Shown: positions 47,932-56,210 of the stretch, one piece after another
Numbering within the stretch: the stretch's first letter is position 1
Layout of the letters: each line of letters opens with the position of its first letter
Source: JBEISR01 sp044337705
Lineage (GTDB): Bacteria; Planctomycetota; Planctomycetia; Pirellulales; Pirellulaceae
Length of the DNA stretch: 64,000 bases
NCBI GenBank assembly: GCA_044337705.1
Contig: JBIINB010000005.1
Span: 14,092 to 78,091, forward strand
Reading direction: 5' to 3'
Notes under the pieces: generated by a model
Seen by the model: the letters and a program-made list of their open reading frames with translations, nothing else
What the model was told of the DNA's origin: nothing
Database searches by the model: none
Made by a program: the position numbers and the translations under genes

Positions 47932-50625
47932 TCAGCAACCCACCAGCTCCACACGACTTCCCTGACCTGACTTATGGAAACGAATCTGCGCCGGAATCGT
48001 TCGTTGCAATTCTTCGACATGCGAAATCACGCCGATGACCCGCCCATGATTCCGCAGCATCTGCAAGGCGGAGATCGCTGCTTCCAGTGCCTCCATATCC
48101 AAAGTCCCAAATCCTTCGTCGATAAAAATCGTCTCCAAAGGGCGACCGCCGTGGAATGCCGAAGCTGTTTGAGCGAGCGCCAAGGAGACCGCAAGTGATG
48201 CTAGAAAGGTCTCTCCACCTGATAGAGTTCGCGCTGGTCGTTCGGTCCCGGTCTGCTGATCGATAATGGAAAACTCCAGCCCCTTCTGCCCGCTCCCTTT
48301 CGATCCCGTCTCCTGCCCAGCACGTCGCAATTCGTATCGACCCTTGGTCATCTGGCGTAGCAGAGTCGTCGCGTTTGTTTCCACAGATCCCAGAACGGTC
48401 CCCAGCACCCAGGAGTGTAACGAAATGCGATCGGAACCGGTCACTTGCCCAGAAACCATTTCATAGAGTTCCTTGGCGATCCTGGCATTCTTCTCTTTCT
48501 CGGCTGCATCGACAAGGAAGGAGAGAAAGCTTGCCTGAAGCGTTTGCAGGTTCTGAAATCTCACCAGAGCATTGCTTTTGGCTTGATTGGAATCCAGCAA
48601 CTCTTTCGCCAGACGTCCACTCTCCGACTCCAGGGCTTCCAACTGAGGCTCGCTTTGATCTCCAATCTGCCCTTTCACCAATGTCCTCTGGCTCTCATTT
48701 CGGCTAGCCCGCTCTTCCAGTTGGCGGCAGATCGCCTGGCTTCTTTCGATCCATTTTGGCTCGCGATACGCGCCGATGACCTGCTCTTCGCTTGTCATCC
48801 CGCTCGCCAGCAAACCTTCCTCCCACAGCCTTTGGGACTCCTGGGCCGTCTCGGTGAGCGTAGACAATGCGGCTTCCCTGGCCTCTACCTGTCGCTTGTC
48901 ATTTTCGTGATTCACGCGACATATTTCGACCGCTTCATCTCGTTCTCGGATCTTCTTGGCCAAAGTCTGATTCGCTTTTTCCAGCTGCGTGTAGTTGGCT
49001 TGAAGTTCAGCAGGATCCGCAACATCAGCCATCTCCGCCAACCGTGCCTTGGAATCCTCATGAGCCTTCCGTTTTTCTTCCGCGCGAACCGTCAGTTCCG
49101 CAGCAGACTGCTTTGCCTTTTCAAATTTCTTTTCCTGTTGATTCTTTTCCAGCTCGAGCGTCTCCAGATGCTCGGCTGTCACCAATTCCCCGTGCACCGT
49201 TGCAATCCGGGGGTGCTGGAGGCTACCACAGACAGCACAAGGCTCTCCGTCTTGAAGATTTTGAGCCAACCTGCCGGCCGTCTGTTGTTCAAACCGCTGA
49301 TGAGCATCCTTCCATCGGGAAGCTGCCTCACCTGCAAATCGCTCCAGCTTCTTCACCTCCGCGACCATTTTTTCGCTTTCGCTCTGGGCGCCCTGCATCG
49401 ATGCAAGAGTTACCTGCACATCGTGCCGAGCCCGCTGGACGCGCTGCCACTGTTCCTGATGACTCCTAAGCCGTTCGGAAGTCTGCCCTTGCAGTCCAAT
49501 TCCTTCCTCCAGCTTCTTCTTCCAGACGGCGGAGTCCTGGTTGGCAACCACTGCCTCGGTGAGCAACTTCTCCGATCCTTCTCGCTGCTTCAAAAGCGTC
49601 GCAAGCTCCCTCTTCGTTACCGCTACCCTTTCCAATGCGGCAGCTCGATCCTTCAACCGCCGATAGGGCTCAACCGCCCTTTCGGCCTCGTCGATCTCTT
49701 TACGAATCGTCACCTGTTGGGCAATTTCTGCGGCCAGCCCCAACTTCTCTCGATCCAATTCACTAAGCTTCATAAAAAGTTGCTTGAGGCTGCGATCGGC
49801 ACCTAACTGCTGATCGACTCTCTGCTTTTGATCGGTGAGCATCTGCTGTTGGTTATTTAATGTCTCTAATGCTTGGGAACTCTGCTGTAGCTCCATCTCC
49901 AAAGCATGGAGAATTTCCTGATCTGTTTTTCCGGAGGTCCAAGAATGGGCAGACAGAAGGGCGGAGCGCCGTCCCTGTTCCGCCTGAACAGCTTCTCCGA
50001 AAGACTTCGAAGCTTCCTTCGCAATCTGCGTGAATCGATCGAAAATTTCTGTGCCAAAGATCCTCTGCATCAACTCCTGACGTTCCTTGTGATCGGCGAT
50101 CAGCACATCGCGATAGCGTCCTTGCGGGATTACCACCACACGGCGGAACTGATCGGCGGTGAAGCCGGTCAGTTCTTCGATCATCGCATCCACTTCCTTC
50201 GTCCGATTTTTTAGAAGCGACCAAGCACCTTCTCCCGACTCTTTCGAAGCCTCCCACTGGAACAGCTCGGCCGACGCAGCGGTCTTCGTCATTCCATCTC
50301 CTTTGATTTTGGCGCGGAGATACTCCGGGTTTCTCTTCACACGGTAGCGCCGATGCCCCAATCGAAAAACCAATTCCACCGAGGTTTCCTGGCCCGGCTT
50401 GGCATGAGCACTTCGCAGGTCGGACCCCGTCCGTCCATCCCGCAGCTCCTGCCCCGTAGTCTCGCCATAGAGTCCGTAGCAGATGGCATCCAGCAGCGTC
50501 GTCTTACCAGCACCGATCGGCCCTGCCATGACGAACAGTCCAGCCTCGCTCAATTTCGCAAAGTTGATTTCCTGGCGGCCCGCAAATGGCCCAAACCCCT
50601 CGAGGTTCAACTGTTCAAATCTCAT
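47932..50625 (-). CDS. sbcC: Nuclease SbcCD subunit C
   Basis: 897 residues from ATG 50625, which overlaps the sbcD stop (ATGA). Walker A is GPIGAGKTTLLDAICYGLYG (about residues 34-53). Long coiled coils fill residues about 200-400 and 510-690, separated by the zinc hook GEPCAVCGSLQHP (CxxC at about residues 445-448). The C-terminal ATPase half carries LSGGETFLASLAVSLALA and the Walker B ETIFIDEGFGTLD. With SbcD it forms the Mre11-Rad50-type complex that processes DNA hairpins and ends. The neighbouring hairpin repeats make such an activity relevant, but that is inference. Confidence 0.95.
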   Translation of the reverse strand: MRFEQLNLEGFGPFAGRQEINFAKLSEAGLFVMAGPIGAGKTTLLDAICYGLYGETTGQELRDGRTGSDLRSAHAKPGQETSVELVFRLGHRRYRVKRNPEYLRAKIKGDGMTKTAASAELFQWEASKESGEGAWSLLKNRTKEVDAMIEELTGFTADQFRRVVVIPQGRYRDVLIADHKERQELMQRIFGTEIFDRFTQIAKEASKSFGEAVQAEQGRRSALLSAHSWTSGKTDQEILHALEMELQQSSQALETLNNQQQMLTDQKQRVDQQLGADRSLKQLFMKLSELDREKLGLAAEIAQQVTIRKEIDEAERAVEPYRRLKDRAAALERVAVTKRELATLLKQREGSEKLLTEAVVANQDSAVWKKKLEEGIGLQGQTSERLRSHQEQWQRVQRARHDVQVTLASMQGAQSESEKMVAEVKKLERFAGEAASRWKDAHQRFEQQTAGRLAQNLQDGEPCAVCGSLQHPRIATVHGELVTAEHLETLELEKNQQEKKFEKAKQSAAELTVRAEEKRKAHEDSKARLAEMADVADPAELQANYTQLEKANQTLAKKIRERDEAVEICRVNHENDKRQVEAREAALSTLTETAQESQRLWEEGLLASGMTSEEQVIGAYREPKWIERSQAICRQLEERASRNESQRTLVKGQIGDQSEPQLEALESESGRLAKELLDSNQAKSNALVRFQNLQTLQASFLSFLVDAAEKEKNARIAKELYEMVSGQVTGSDRISLHSWVLGTVLGSVETNATTLLRQMTKGRYELRRAGQETGSKGSGQKGLEFSIIDQQTGTERPARTLSGGETFLASLAVSLALAQTASAFHGGRPLETIFIDEGFGTLDMEALEAAISALQMLRNHGRVIGVISHVEELQRTIPAQIRFHKSGQGSRVELVGC

Positions 50626-51773
50626 CGAGAGCCTCCTTCCTGCTGCGCCTTTTCCATCCATTTTGCTGCCAGCAACAGGTGCTCCGACAAATCCCGATCC
50701 CGGAACCGTTCCTTCAGAAACAGCTCTACCTGCTGCGATGGCGAAACTCTCTCGGACAGCCCCGTCGTCCCGCTGTCTTCTGTCGAATCGGTTGGCTGCA
50801 CAGTCCTCTTTAAATCCAGCTCCAATAGAAAAGGATAGAGCTCCTTCAGCCTTTCTCTCGCACCGAAGGGAACCGTAAGATCCGTCAGCTCAATGCGGAT
50901 CAGATCCTGATTTCGCTGTACATCCTGATTCGCAAGCTGGATCAGATCCTCCGCTGAGCCCCGAAGCGTTCGCATCCCCATTTTCTGCGGTAGTTCCATC
51001 CGTTCGTAACTCACTTTCCCTTCCCTATCCAGTTCAAGCATCACGCAGCATTTCCTATGCGACTGCTCGGCAAAAGAATACCGGCATAGCGATCCGCTGT
51101 ACTGGATTCGATCGGTTCCAATCGTATGGGGTCGATGCAAATGCCCAAGGGCCGTGTAGCAGAAGTGATCGAATAAGTGAGATTCGACGGCGCTCGATCC
51201 GCCCACGGAAATATCCCGCTCAGAGTCCTCGGTGGCTTGCCCACCTGCAGCAAACAGATGCGCCACCAACACGTGCCTGTCCGTTCCGGACATGTCGCAA
51301 TGGTCCACCCTCGCCGCAATCGCCTCATGGTGCGTCCGCAGATCAGGTAGATCGAGGGCGTAGCGGACGTCGGAAGGTAGGCTGTAGGGCATCAAATGAA
51401 AAGCCACCTTGCCAAAACGATCCTCCAGATCCACCCGCATCGCTCCCTCGTAAGAGGTTCCGGCGACGTAAACGCCTGCCTGCCGCAGCAGTCCGGCACC
51501 AAACTGAAGCCGTTCGCCGCTGTCGTGGTTGCCAGCAATCGCCAATACAGGTGCTACCTCACGCAATCGCAGCAACGTACGATCCAATAATGCAATTGCA
51601 TTTTCCGGCGGCACGCTGCGATCGTAGACATCGCCTGCGATCACGATGGCGTCGGGACGCTGATCTCGAGCAATCCCGATCAATTGCTCCAATGCAAACT
51701 CCTGAAGCTCCAAAAGATCCATTCCCCCCAGCATCCGTCCTAGATGCCAGTCCGCCGTGTGCAAAATCCGCAT
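50622..51773 (-). CDS. sbcD: Nuclease SbcCD subunit D
   Basis: 383 residues from ATG 51773, giving the family N-terminus MRILHTADWHLGRMLGGM. The metallophosphoesterase ligands are DWHLG, IVIAGDVYDRSVPP, IAGNHDSGERLQFG, and VLVAHLFAAGG; YTALGHLHRPHTIG supplies the last histidines. This is the Mre11-like nuclease of the SbcCD complex (3'-5' double-strand exonuclease and hairpin endonuclease, manganese-dependent). It is coupled to sbcC by a 4-base overlap. It is divergent from the plus-strand small lipoprotein gene with a 196-base promoter region between. Confidence 0.96.
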   Translation of the reverse strand: MRILHTADWHLGRMLGGMDLLELQEFALEQLIGIARDQRPDAIVIAGDVYDRSVPPENAIALLDRTLLRLREVAPVLAIAGNHDSGERLQFGAGLLRQAGVYVAGTSYEGAMRVDLEDRFGKVAFHLMPYSLPSDVRYALDLPDLRTHHEAIAARVDHCDMSGTDRHVLVAHLFAAGGQATEDSERDISVGGSSAVESHLFDHFCYTALGHLHRPHTIGTDRIQYSGSLCRYSFAEQSHRKCCVMLELDREGKVSYERMELPQKMGMRTLRGSAEDLIQLANQDVQRNQDLIRIELTDLTVPFGARERLKELYPFLLELDLKRTVQPTDSTEDSGTTGLSERVSPSQQVELFLKERFRDRDLSEHLLLAAKWMEKAQQEGGSR

Positions 51774-51969
51774 CCCTAGTTTTCCCTGTTGATCGCACGA
51801 TATCCCTGCCCAACCATCGCTCCATTTTCTCCCCGGATGGGACACCTTTGGTCACCCTTGCCGATTTTTTCAGAAAATCGATCTCGACAGTCCCTTTTGA
51901 AATGGCGACCATCCGGCGAGCGAATGTTCTTCCACGCAACTAGGCATCTTCGCACCGGGAGTTCCTCGG

Positions 51970-52212
51970 ATGAAATGGTTTAGGATCGCGATTTGCCTGT
52001 TGCTGCTATCGCTCAGCGGCTGCGCTCTTGGATCGCGAGTTTCGTCTCCCCTCGTGGACTCGAAACAGCCGGATTCCGACGAGTCGCAGATCGACTTAGA
52101 AACCAAAGTCCAGCAGATGCCGCGCATTCGCCCCTGGGGCCGTACACGGGAAAAAGGGTCCGGCTTGGCTCCTGAAGCAAAGGCCATCGAACGATCCCTT
52201 GGGTACCAGTAG
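51970..52212 (+). CDS. Small lipoprotein
   Basis: 80 residues. MKWFRIAICLLLLSLSGCALGSR is a signal peptide ending in a lipobox (L-S-G-C, Cys18). The rest is charged with no known domain and ends ERSLGYQ. GGAG lies about 8-12 bases before the ATG. A composite hairpin repeat begins about 35 bases after the stop. Confidence 0.7.
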   Translation: MKWFRIAICLLLLSLSGCALGSRVSSPLVDSKQPDSDESQIDLETKVQQMPRIRPWGRTREKGSGLAPEAKAIERSLGYQ

Positions 52213-52246
52213 ACATCCGTCGCCGGGGGCGCTGTGCCGCTCATTG

Positions 52247-52442
52247 CCACCATCGCCAGATGGTGGATGGAATGGCTGGACGTCCTTCATTAGTCTCCAC
52301 CGCTTGGCAGCGGTGGCTACGAAGAGTCGGTGGCTACGAAGATTCAGTGGCTTCCAGAAGCAATTTCACTGCCCGTTTGTAGCCAAAATCGCCAGATGGT
52401 GGATGGGGTCCAGCATTAGTCTCCACCGCTTGGCAGCGGTGG
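52247..52442. repeat. Composite hairpin repeat, two units (locus A)
   Basis: Hairpin 1 CCACCATCGCCAGATGGTGG at 52247-52266 and hairpin 2 CCACCGCTTGGCAGCGGTGG at 52297-52316, 50 bases apart. A second, partly decayed unit has its hairpin 1 at 52383-52402 (left arm mutated) and hairpin 2 at 52423-52442, spaced only 40 bases because 10 bases are missing. The linker after each hairpin 2 carries GGCTTCCAGAAGCAATTT-type sequence. A short internal duplication (GGTGGCTACGAAGA) precedes the third palindrome. Lies between a lipoprotein and a secreted-protein gene, both on the plus strand. Confidence 0.88.
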
Positions 52443-52623
52443 CTACGAAGAGTCGGTGGCTTCAAAGACGCGGCGGATTCCAGAAGCAATTTCCCCTCCA
52501 GCTCGCGGTACCCTCCATCGCACGAGGCTAGTTGGCTCCGGTATGGTTGCGACTGGGCCGTTCAGGTACACTGCGGGGATTCTGCAAACTTTTCCAGGCG
52601 GCTTGGTGAAGAAAGGGTAGCTC

Positions 52624-54564
52624 ATGGCAGGCACTAGGGACAGTAGCCCCCGTCGAGTTGGATTTCGTTGGCATGGATTGGTTTTTCTGGGAGCTATCGC
52701 GGGGCCTTCGCTGGCTCAACAACCGCAAGTCAGCAGCGGAGATTCGGGGCGTGTCATCACGGCACTAGCCACAAGCAACCAGCCAGTCGATGCGGTTCAA
52801 CCCGCAGCAACCATGGTGCCGTCGTCAGCGATTTCAAGCGGTCTTCACCTGCCTTCTTTCGCGTGGGATCTCCAGCGACTGCCAAAGCCCGATCAGGCGA
52901 AGGAGAAGGTCCAGCAGGCTGCCTACCACCTGCAGCAATATCTGAACCCGGAGAGCAATCCTCGTGGGGCTGATTGGCTGAAATTTCTCCGATGGGACGA
53001 ACTCCTTAAAGAGATACATTCGGAGTCCCCGTCGCCAGCGCGGCTGGATCAATTCGCCCTCCGAATGCGGCAAAACTATCAGGGGTTGGACTACGCACCG
53101 TTCGTAACACTTCGTGATGCAATACACCAGTTCTCAAGAGGACTAAGGTATGGAAGCGAGCCCGAGAAGTCGATCGAAACGCTCCAAAAGCAACTCGGCC
53201 CGCTCGCCGATGCCCTTCAAAAATCCCCCGAAGGATCGGACATGGAGCGACAGCGCGAAATCGGTCGCTTGACACAGTTCCTGACCGAATCCAATCAAGC
53301 GGAACCGCTGGTGAGGAAAATTGAGTCGATCTTTGGTGGTCCAAATGTGCGCCTCTTGGTCTCGGATCACTTTCTTCAGACGAAACTGAAGCGAACGGTA
53401 TCCGAGCCCAGTCCGGTGCAGGAAGTGATTCTAGGAACCCGAATTCAGGGGAACAGCATTACCCAAGGATCGGTCACACCGCGACTGGTTCCAAACGGCC
53501 GCAATGCAACAATGGCCCTCCAGCTGCTAGCTCAGTTTGAAAGCGACAACCGCGGCGTCAATCGGGGTGTGACGATTCTGACCAAAGGACACGCACCGAT
53601 CTCCGCAGCGGAGACAGTTCAACTCCTGGACCATGGACTGGTGGCGATGAACGATGCCAGTGTCGATGCTGATCTGGATACCGATGTCACTGGCATTCAG
53701 CATCGCTTAAAGATCGTGCGCAAACTGGCTGCAAGGCAGGTTGCCAAGAAGCAGGATCTAGCGAATCAGATCGGTGAGCAGCGTTTGGAGACGCGGCTGC
53801 GGAAACAATTTCACGAGCAACTGGTAGCGCAACTGAGCCAGGCGAACGAGAGGCTTGGAACTCTTCAGATACCGGCGCTAAATCGCCTGGGGCTCGATAA
53901 ACCCAAACGCTCCAGCTGGACCAGTAAGGACTACCTTGCCCTGCGTTGGCTGGCCCGGCAACCCGGCCAATTGGCCGCCCCGAATGCTTGCCCGATGGTA
54001 GTCGAGCCGCGCGGAGTGACGCTGCAACTCCACCAGTCGGTCCTCCACAATCTGCTCGATCCCGTACTGGCTGGCCGCATCATTCAGAATACCGATCTAC
54101 CTGCCTTCGTTCAGCAAGCGGGTGGGAAAGTATCGGACCGACTGCAGAAGGAGTCGCAGGAAGAACCTTGGTCGATGTCGATGGCGTCCTACCATCCGGT
54201 GGAAATGGAGTTTGAGGATGGATTGATTCAGATTCGAATTCGCACCACGAATCAGAAAAAAGGTGACCAGAAGCTCGACCAACCCGCCGCGATCACCGCC
54301 GCGTACCGTCCTGTCGTTGAAAACAATACGTTGCAACTGGTTCGGGAAGGGGATGTGAAGGTGGAGCTATTCGGTGCCAGGGCCCGCGGGTTAGAGGCGA
54401 CAACGACTCGAGCTTTCCTCCAGGAGAAGTTTGACGAAGTCTTTCGCAATCCTCTTCTGGAAAAACCAATCAACCCTTTTGATCAACTCCCGGAAGGCGC
54501 ACCGGACCTGCAGCTCGTTTCCGTCGAAACGCAGGATGGCTGGCTACAGGCCCGCGTGGAATAG
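52624..54564 (+). CDS. Secreted protein of unknown function
   Basis: 646 residues; AAAGGG lies about 9 bases before the ATG. N-terminal signal peptide (HGLVFLGAIAGPSLAQQ, about residues 17-33). No domain recognised. The middle includes helical, charged sequence (DIQHRLKIVRKLAARQVAKKQDLANQIG-like) consistent with a coiled coil (about residues 360-420), and the C-terminal half has a beta-rich part (MEFEDGLIQIRIRTT, LQLVREGDVKVELFGARARGL). Planctomycete-type hypothetical. No obvious operon partner; repeats flank it on both sides. Confidence 0.8.
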   Translation: MAGTRDSSPRRVGFRWHGLVFLGAIAGPSLAQQPQVSSGDSGRVITALATSNQPVDAVQPAATMVPSSAISSGLHLPSFAWDLQRLPKPDQAKEKVQQAAYHLQQYLNPESNPRGADWLKFLRWDELLKEIHSESPSPARLDQFALRMRQNYQGLDYAPFVTLRDAIHQFSRGLRYGSEPEKSIETLQKQLGPLADALQKSPEGSDMERQREIGRLTQFLTESNQAEPLVRKIESIFGGPNVRLLVSDHFLQTKLKRTVSEPSPVQEVILGTRIQGNSITQGSVTPRLVPNGRNATMALQLLAQFESDNRGVNRGVTILTKGHAPISAAETVQLLDHGLVAMNDASVDADLDTDVTGIQHRLKIVRKLAARQVAKKQDLANQIGEQRLETRLRKQFHEQLVAQLSQANERLGTLQIPALNRLGLDKPKRSSWTSKDYLALRWLARQPGQLAAPNACPMVVEPRGVTLQLHQSVLHNLLDPVLAGRIIQNTDLPAFVQQAGGKVSDRLQKESQEEPWSMSMASYHPVEMEFEDGLIQIRIRTTNQKKGDQKLDQPAAITAAYRPVVENNTLQLVREGDVKVELFGARARGLEATTTRAFLQEKFDEVFRNPLLEKPINPFDQLPEGAPDLQLVSVETQDGWLQARVE

Positions 54565-54593
54565 TAATTCAACCTATCGCACGCTTGCGGCAT

Positions 54594-54785
54594 CCACCAT
54601 CGCCAGATGGTGGATGGACTGGATGGAGGTCCAGCATTACTCTTCACCGCTTGGTAGCGGTGGCTACGAAGATTCGGTTGCTTCAAGAAGCAATATCCCT
54701 GCCCGTTTACGGAAGCCACCATCGCCAGATGGTGGATGGACTGGATGGAGGTCCAGCATTACTCTCCACCGATTGGCAGCGGTGG
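54594..54785. repeat. Composite hairpin repeat, two units (locus B)
   Basis: Hairpin 1 at 54594-54613 and 54716-54735 (period exactly 122), each followed 50 bases later by hairpin 2 (54644-54663 slightly mutated; 54766-54785 with one change). Between the hairpins CTGGATGGAGGTCCAG forms a small third stem. After the first hairpin 2 comes the TTGCTTCAAGAAGCAA palindrome. The element fills most of the 378-base gap between two plus-strand genes. Confidence 0.92.
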
Positions 54786-54942
54786 AGACGGCGCGAGCTA
54801 TCGGTGAGTGGGATTGGCCTTCCTTGGCTTGGATCTTCTCCTACCCCGGTTCGCTGCCGACGGAGCAGGTGGTTATACTCATTGATTACTGCATGCGTTT
54901 CACCCACCCTAACCTACGACGACCCATCCAGTCAGGTGACCT

Positions 54943-55983
54943 ATGAAGCTCTATTGGCATCGATTCCTGATCGTCGCTCTTTCAGCACTCGCGTTCCACG
55001 GCACCTCCATCGCTCAAGGGCAGGAGGCGTCCAAGCCATTGGGTAGTGGACCTTGGATCACGTCGATCGACATCGGGCCCGGTCCCGACGACATCATCGC
55101 CACCAGCGCAACCGGACTGTTGCTGCGCGCTGGATCGATCCAACGCGCCTCCATCAACGACCCGAAGACTCTTCAGCAGGTTGTGGAGACACCCTCCAGT
55201 GCCTGGAAAGTCGCGTTGCTACCTGACAAACAGCGATTTATCGCCACCGATTACAGTGGCGGCATTCATCTTGGTAGTCTTTCCGATCCCGCATCGACAA
55301 AAAAGCTGGAAACTGCGACGCGCTGGTCGCGTGCCCTCCTGCCGTTGGAAGATGGTCGTGTGCTGATCGGCACAGAAGATGGAAAAGTAGTGGCGGTTCA
55401 GACCAATGATGGAACGGCCGGGGCCCCCGCCGATGCACATGGCAGCGCCATTTTCTCTCTGCGGCGGTCCAAAGCCGGCACGCTGATCGCGTCTGCTTCC
55501 GGTCAGGGTACCGTGAAGCTGTGGAATGCAGCAGACCTCCAGCCTGTGCGGGAGATTGCGGTGGGACCTGTAGCGGTTTGGGATACTGCATTTGCGAAGG
55601 ATGATTCACTTCTGGTCACCGGAGACGCTGACCGACGAATCAACCTCTATGATGTTGCAAGTGGTAAATTGCTGCAAACGCTTTCGATCCTTCCAGATTG
55701 GATCACCTCGGTTGTCAGCCTGCCAAACGATTTCGTGGCAGCCGGTTGCATGAACGGCAAAGTCTATTTCTTCGATCTGCAGTCAAAGTCGCTGGTGCAT
55801 CACCTGGATGGACCGGGCAGCGGGATCTGGGCCTTGTCGCTATGTGGTGACGGCAACCATCTCATCGCCGGAACCCGCAGCCATGGCCTCCAGCGATGGG
55901 ATGCTCCCAATTGGACTGCTGCCTGCGAGGCGGGACGTGCCGAACGGCTTGCCGAAGTTCCGCCAGTCCCCCCAGGACGCTGA
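54943..55983 (+). CDS. Secreted WD40 repeat protein
   Basis: 346 residues with AGGTGA upstream of the ATG. Signal peptide at residues 1-24 (HRFLIVALSALAFHGTSIAQ). The rest is a beta-propeller-like series of WD40-type blades: SAIFSLRRSKAGTLIASASGQGTVKLWNAADLQPVREI, VAVWDTAFAKDDSLLVTGDADRRINLYDVASGKLLQTL, DWITSVVSLPNDFVAAGCMNGKVYFFDLQ, GSGIWALSLCGDGNHLIAGTRSHGLQRWD. About six to seven blades are likely. Such proteins act as scaffolds; the partner is unknown. The upstream gap holds repeats. Confidence 0.9.
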   Translation: MKLYWHRFLIVALSALAFHGTSIAQGQEASKPLGSGPWITSIDIGPGPDDIIATSATGLLLRAGSIQRASINDPKTLQQVVETPSSAWKVALLPDKQRFIATDYSGGIHLGSLSDPASTKKLETATRWSRALLPLEDGRVLIGTEDGKVVAVQTNDGTAGAPADAHGSAIFSLRRSKAGTLIASASGQGTVKLWNAADLQPVREIAVGPVAVWDTAFAKDDSLLVTGDADRRINLYDVASGKLLQTLSILPDWITSVVSLPNDFVAAGCMNGKVYFFDLQSKSLVHHLDGPGSGIWALSLCGDGNHLIAGTRSHGLQRWDAPNWTAACEAGRAERLAEVPPVPPGR

Positions 55984-56210
55984 TACCCTCATCTTCGCTC
56001 GGGCTTTCGCCCATTCGTACGCCCGCTCCCAGCCCCCTTTGCCAGGGCGCGGGCGTCATCCCTTGTCAGCCTTCTTCCATTGGCGACAATCAAGACTTTG
56101 CAGGTGGCCAACCCTAGCCCCATCGTTCGGCTTTGGGTAGGAAAACCCTGCTGCGCATCTTTACTTCGATCCCCCTCCCTGAATCCTCCTCCAGCATCGG
56201 TTGCACTTGC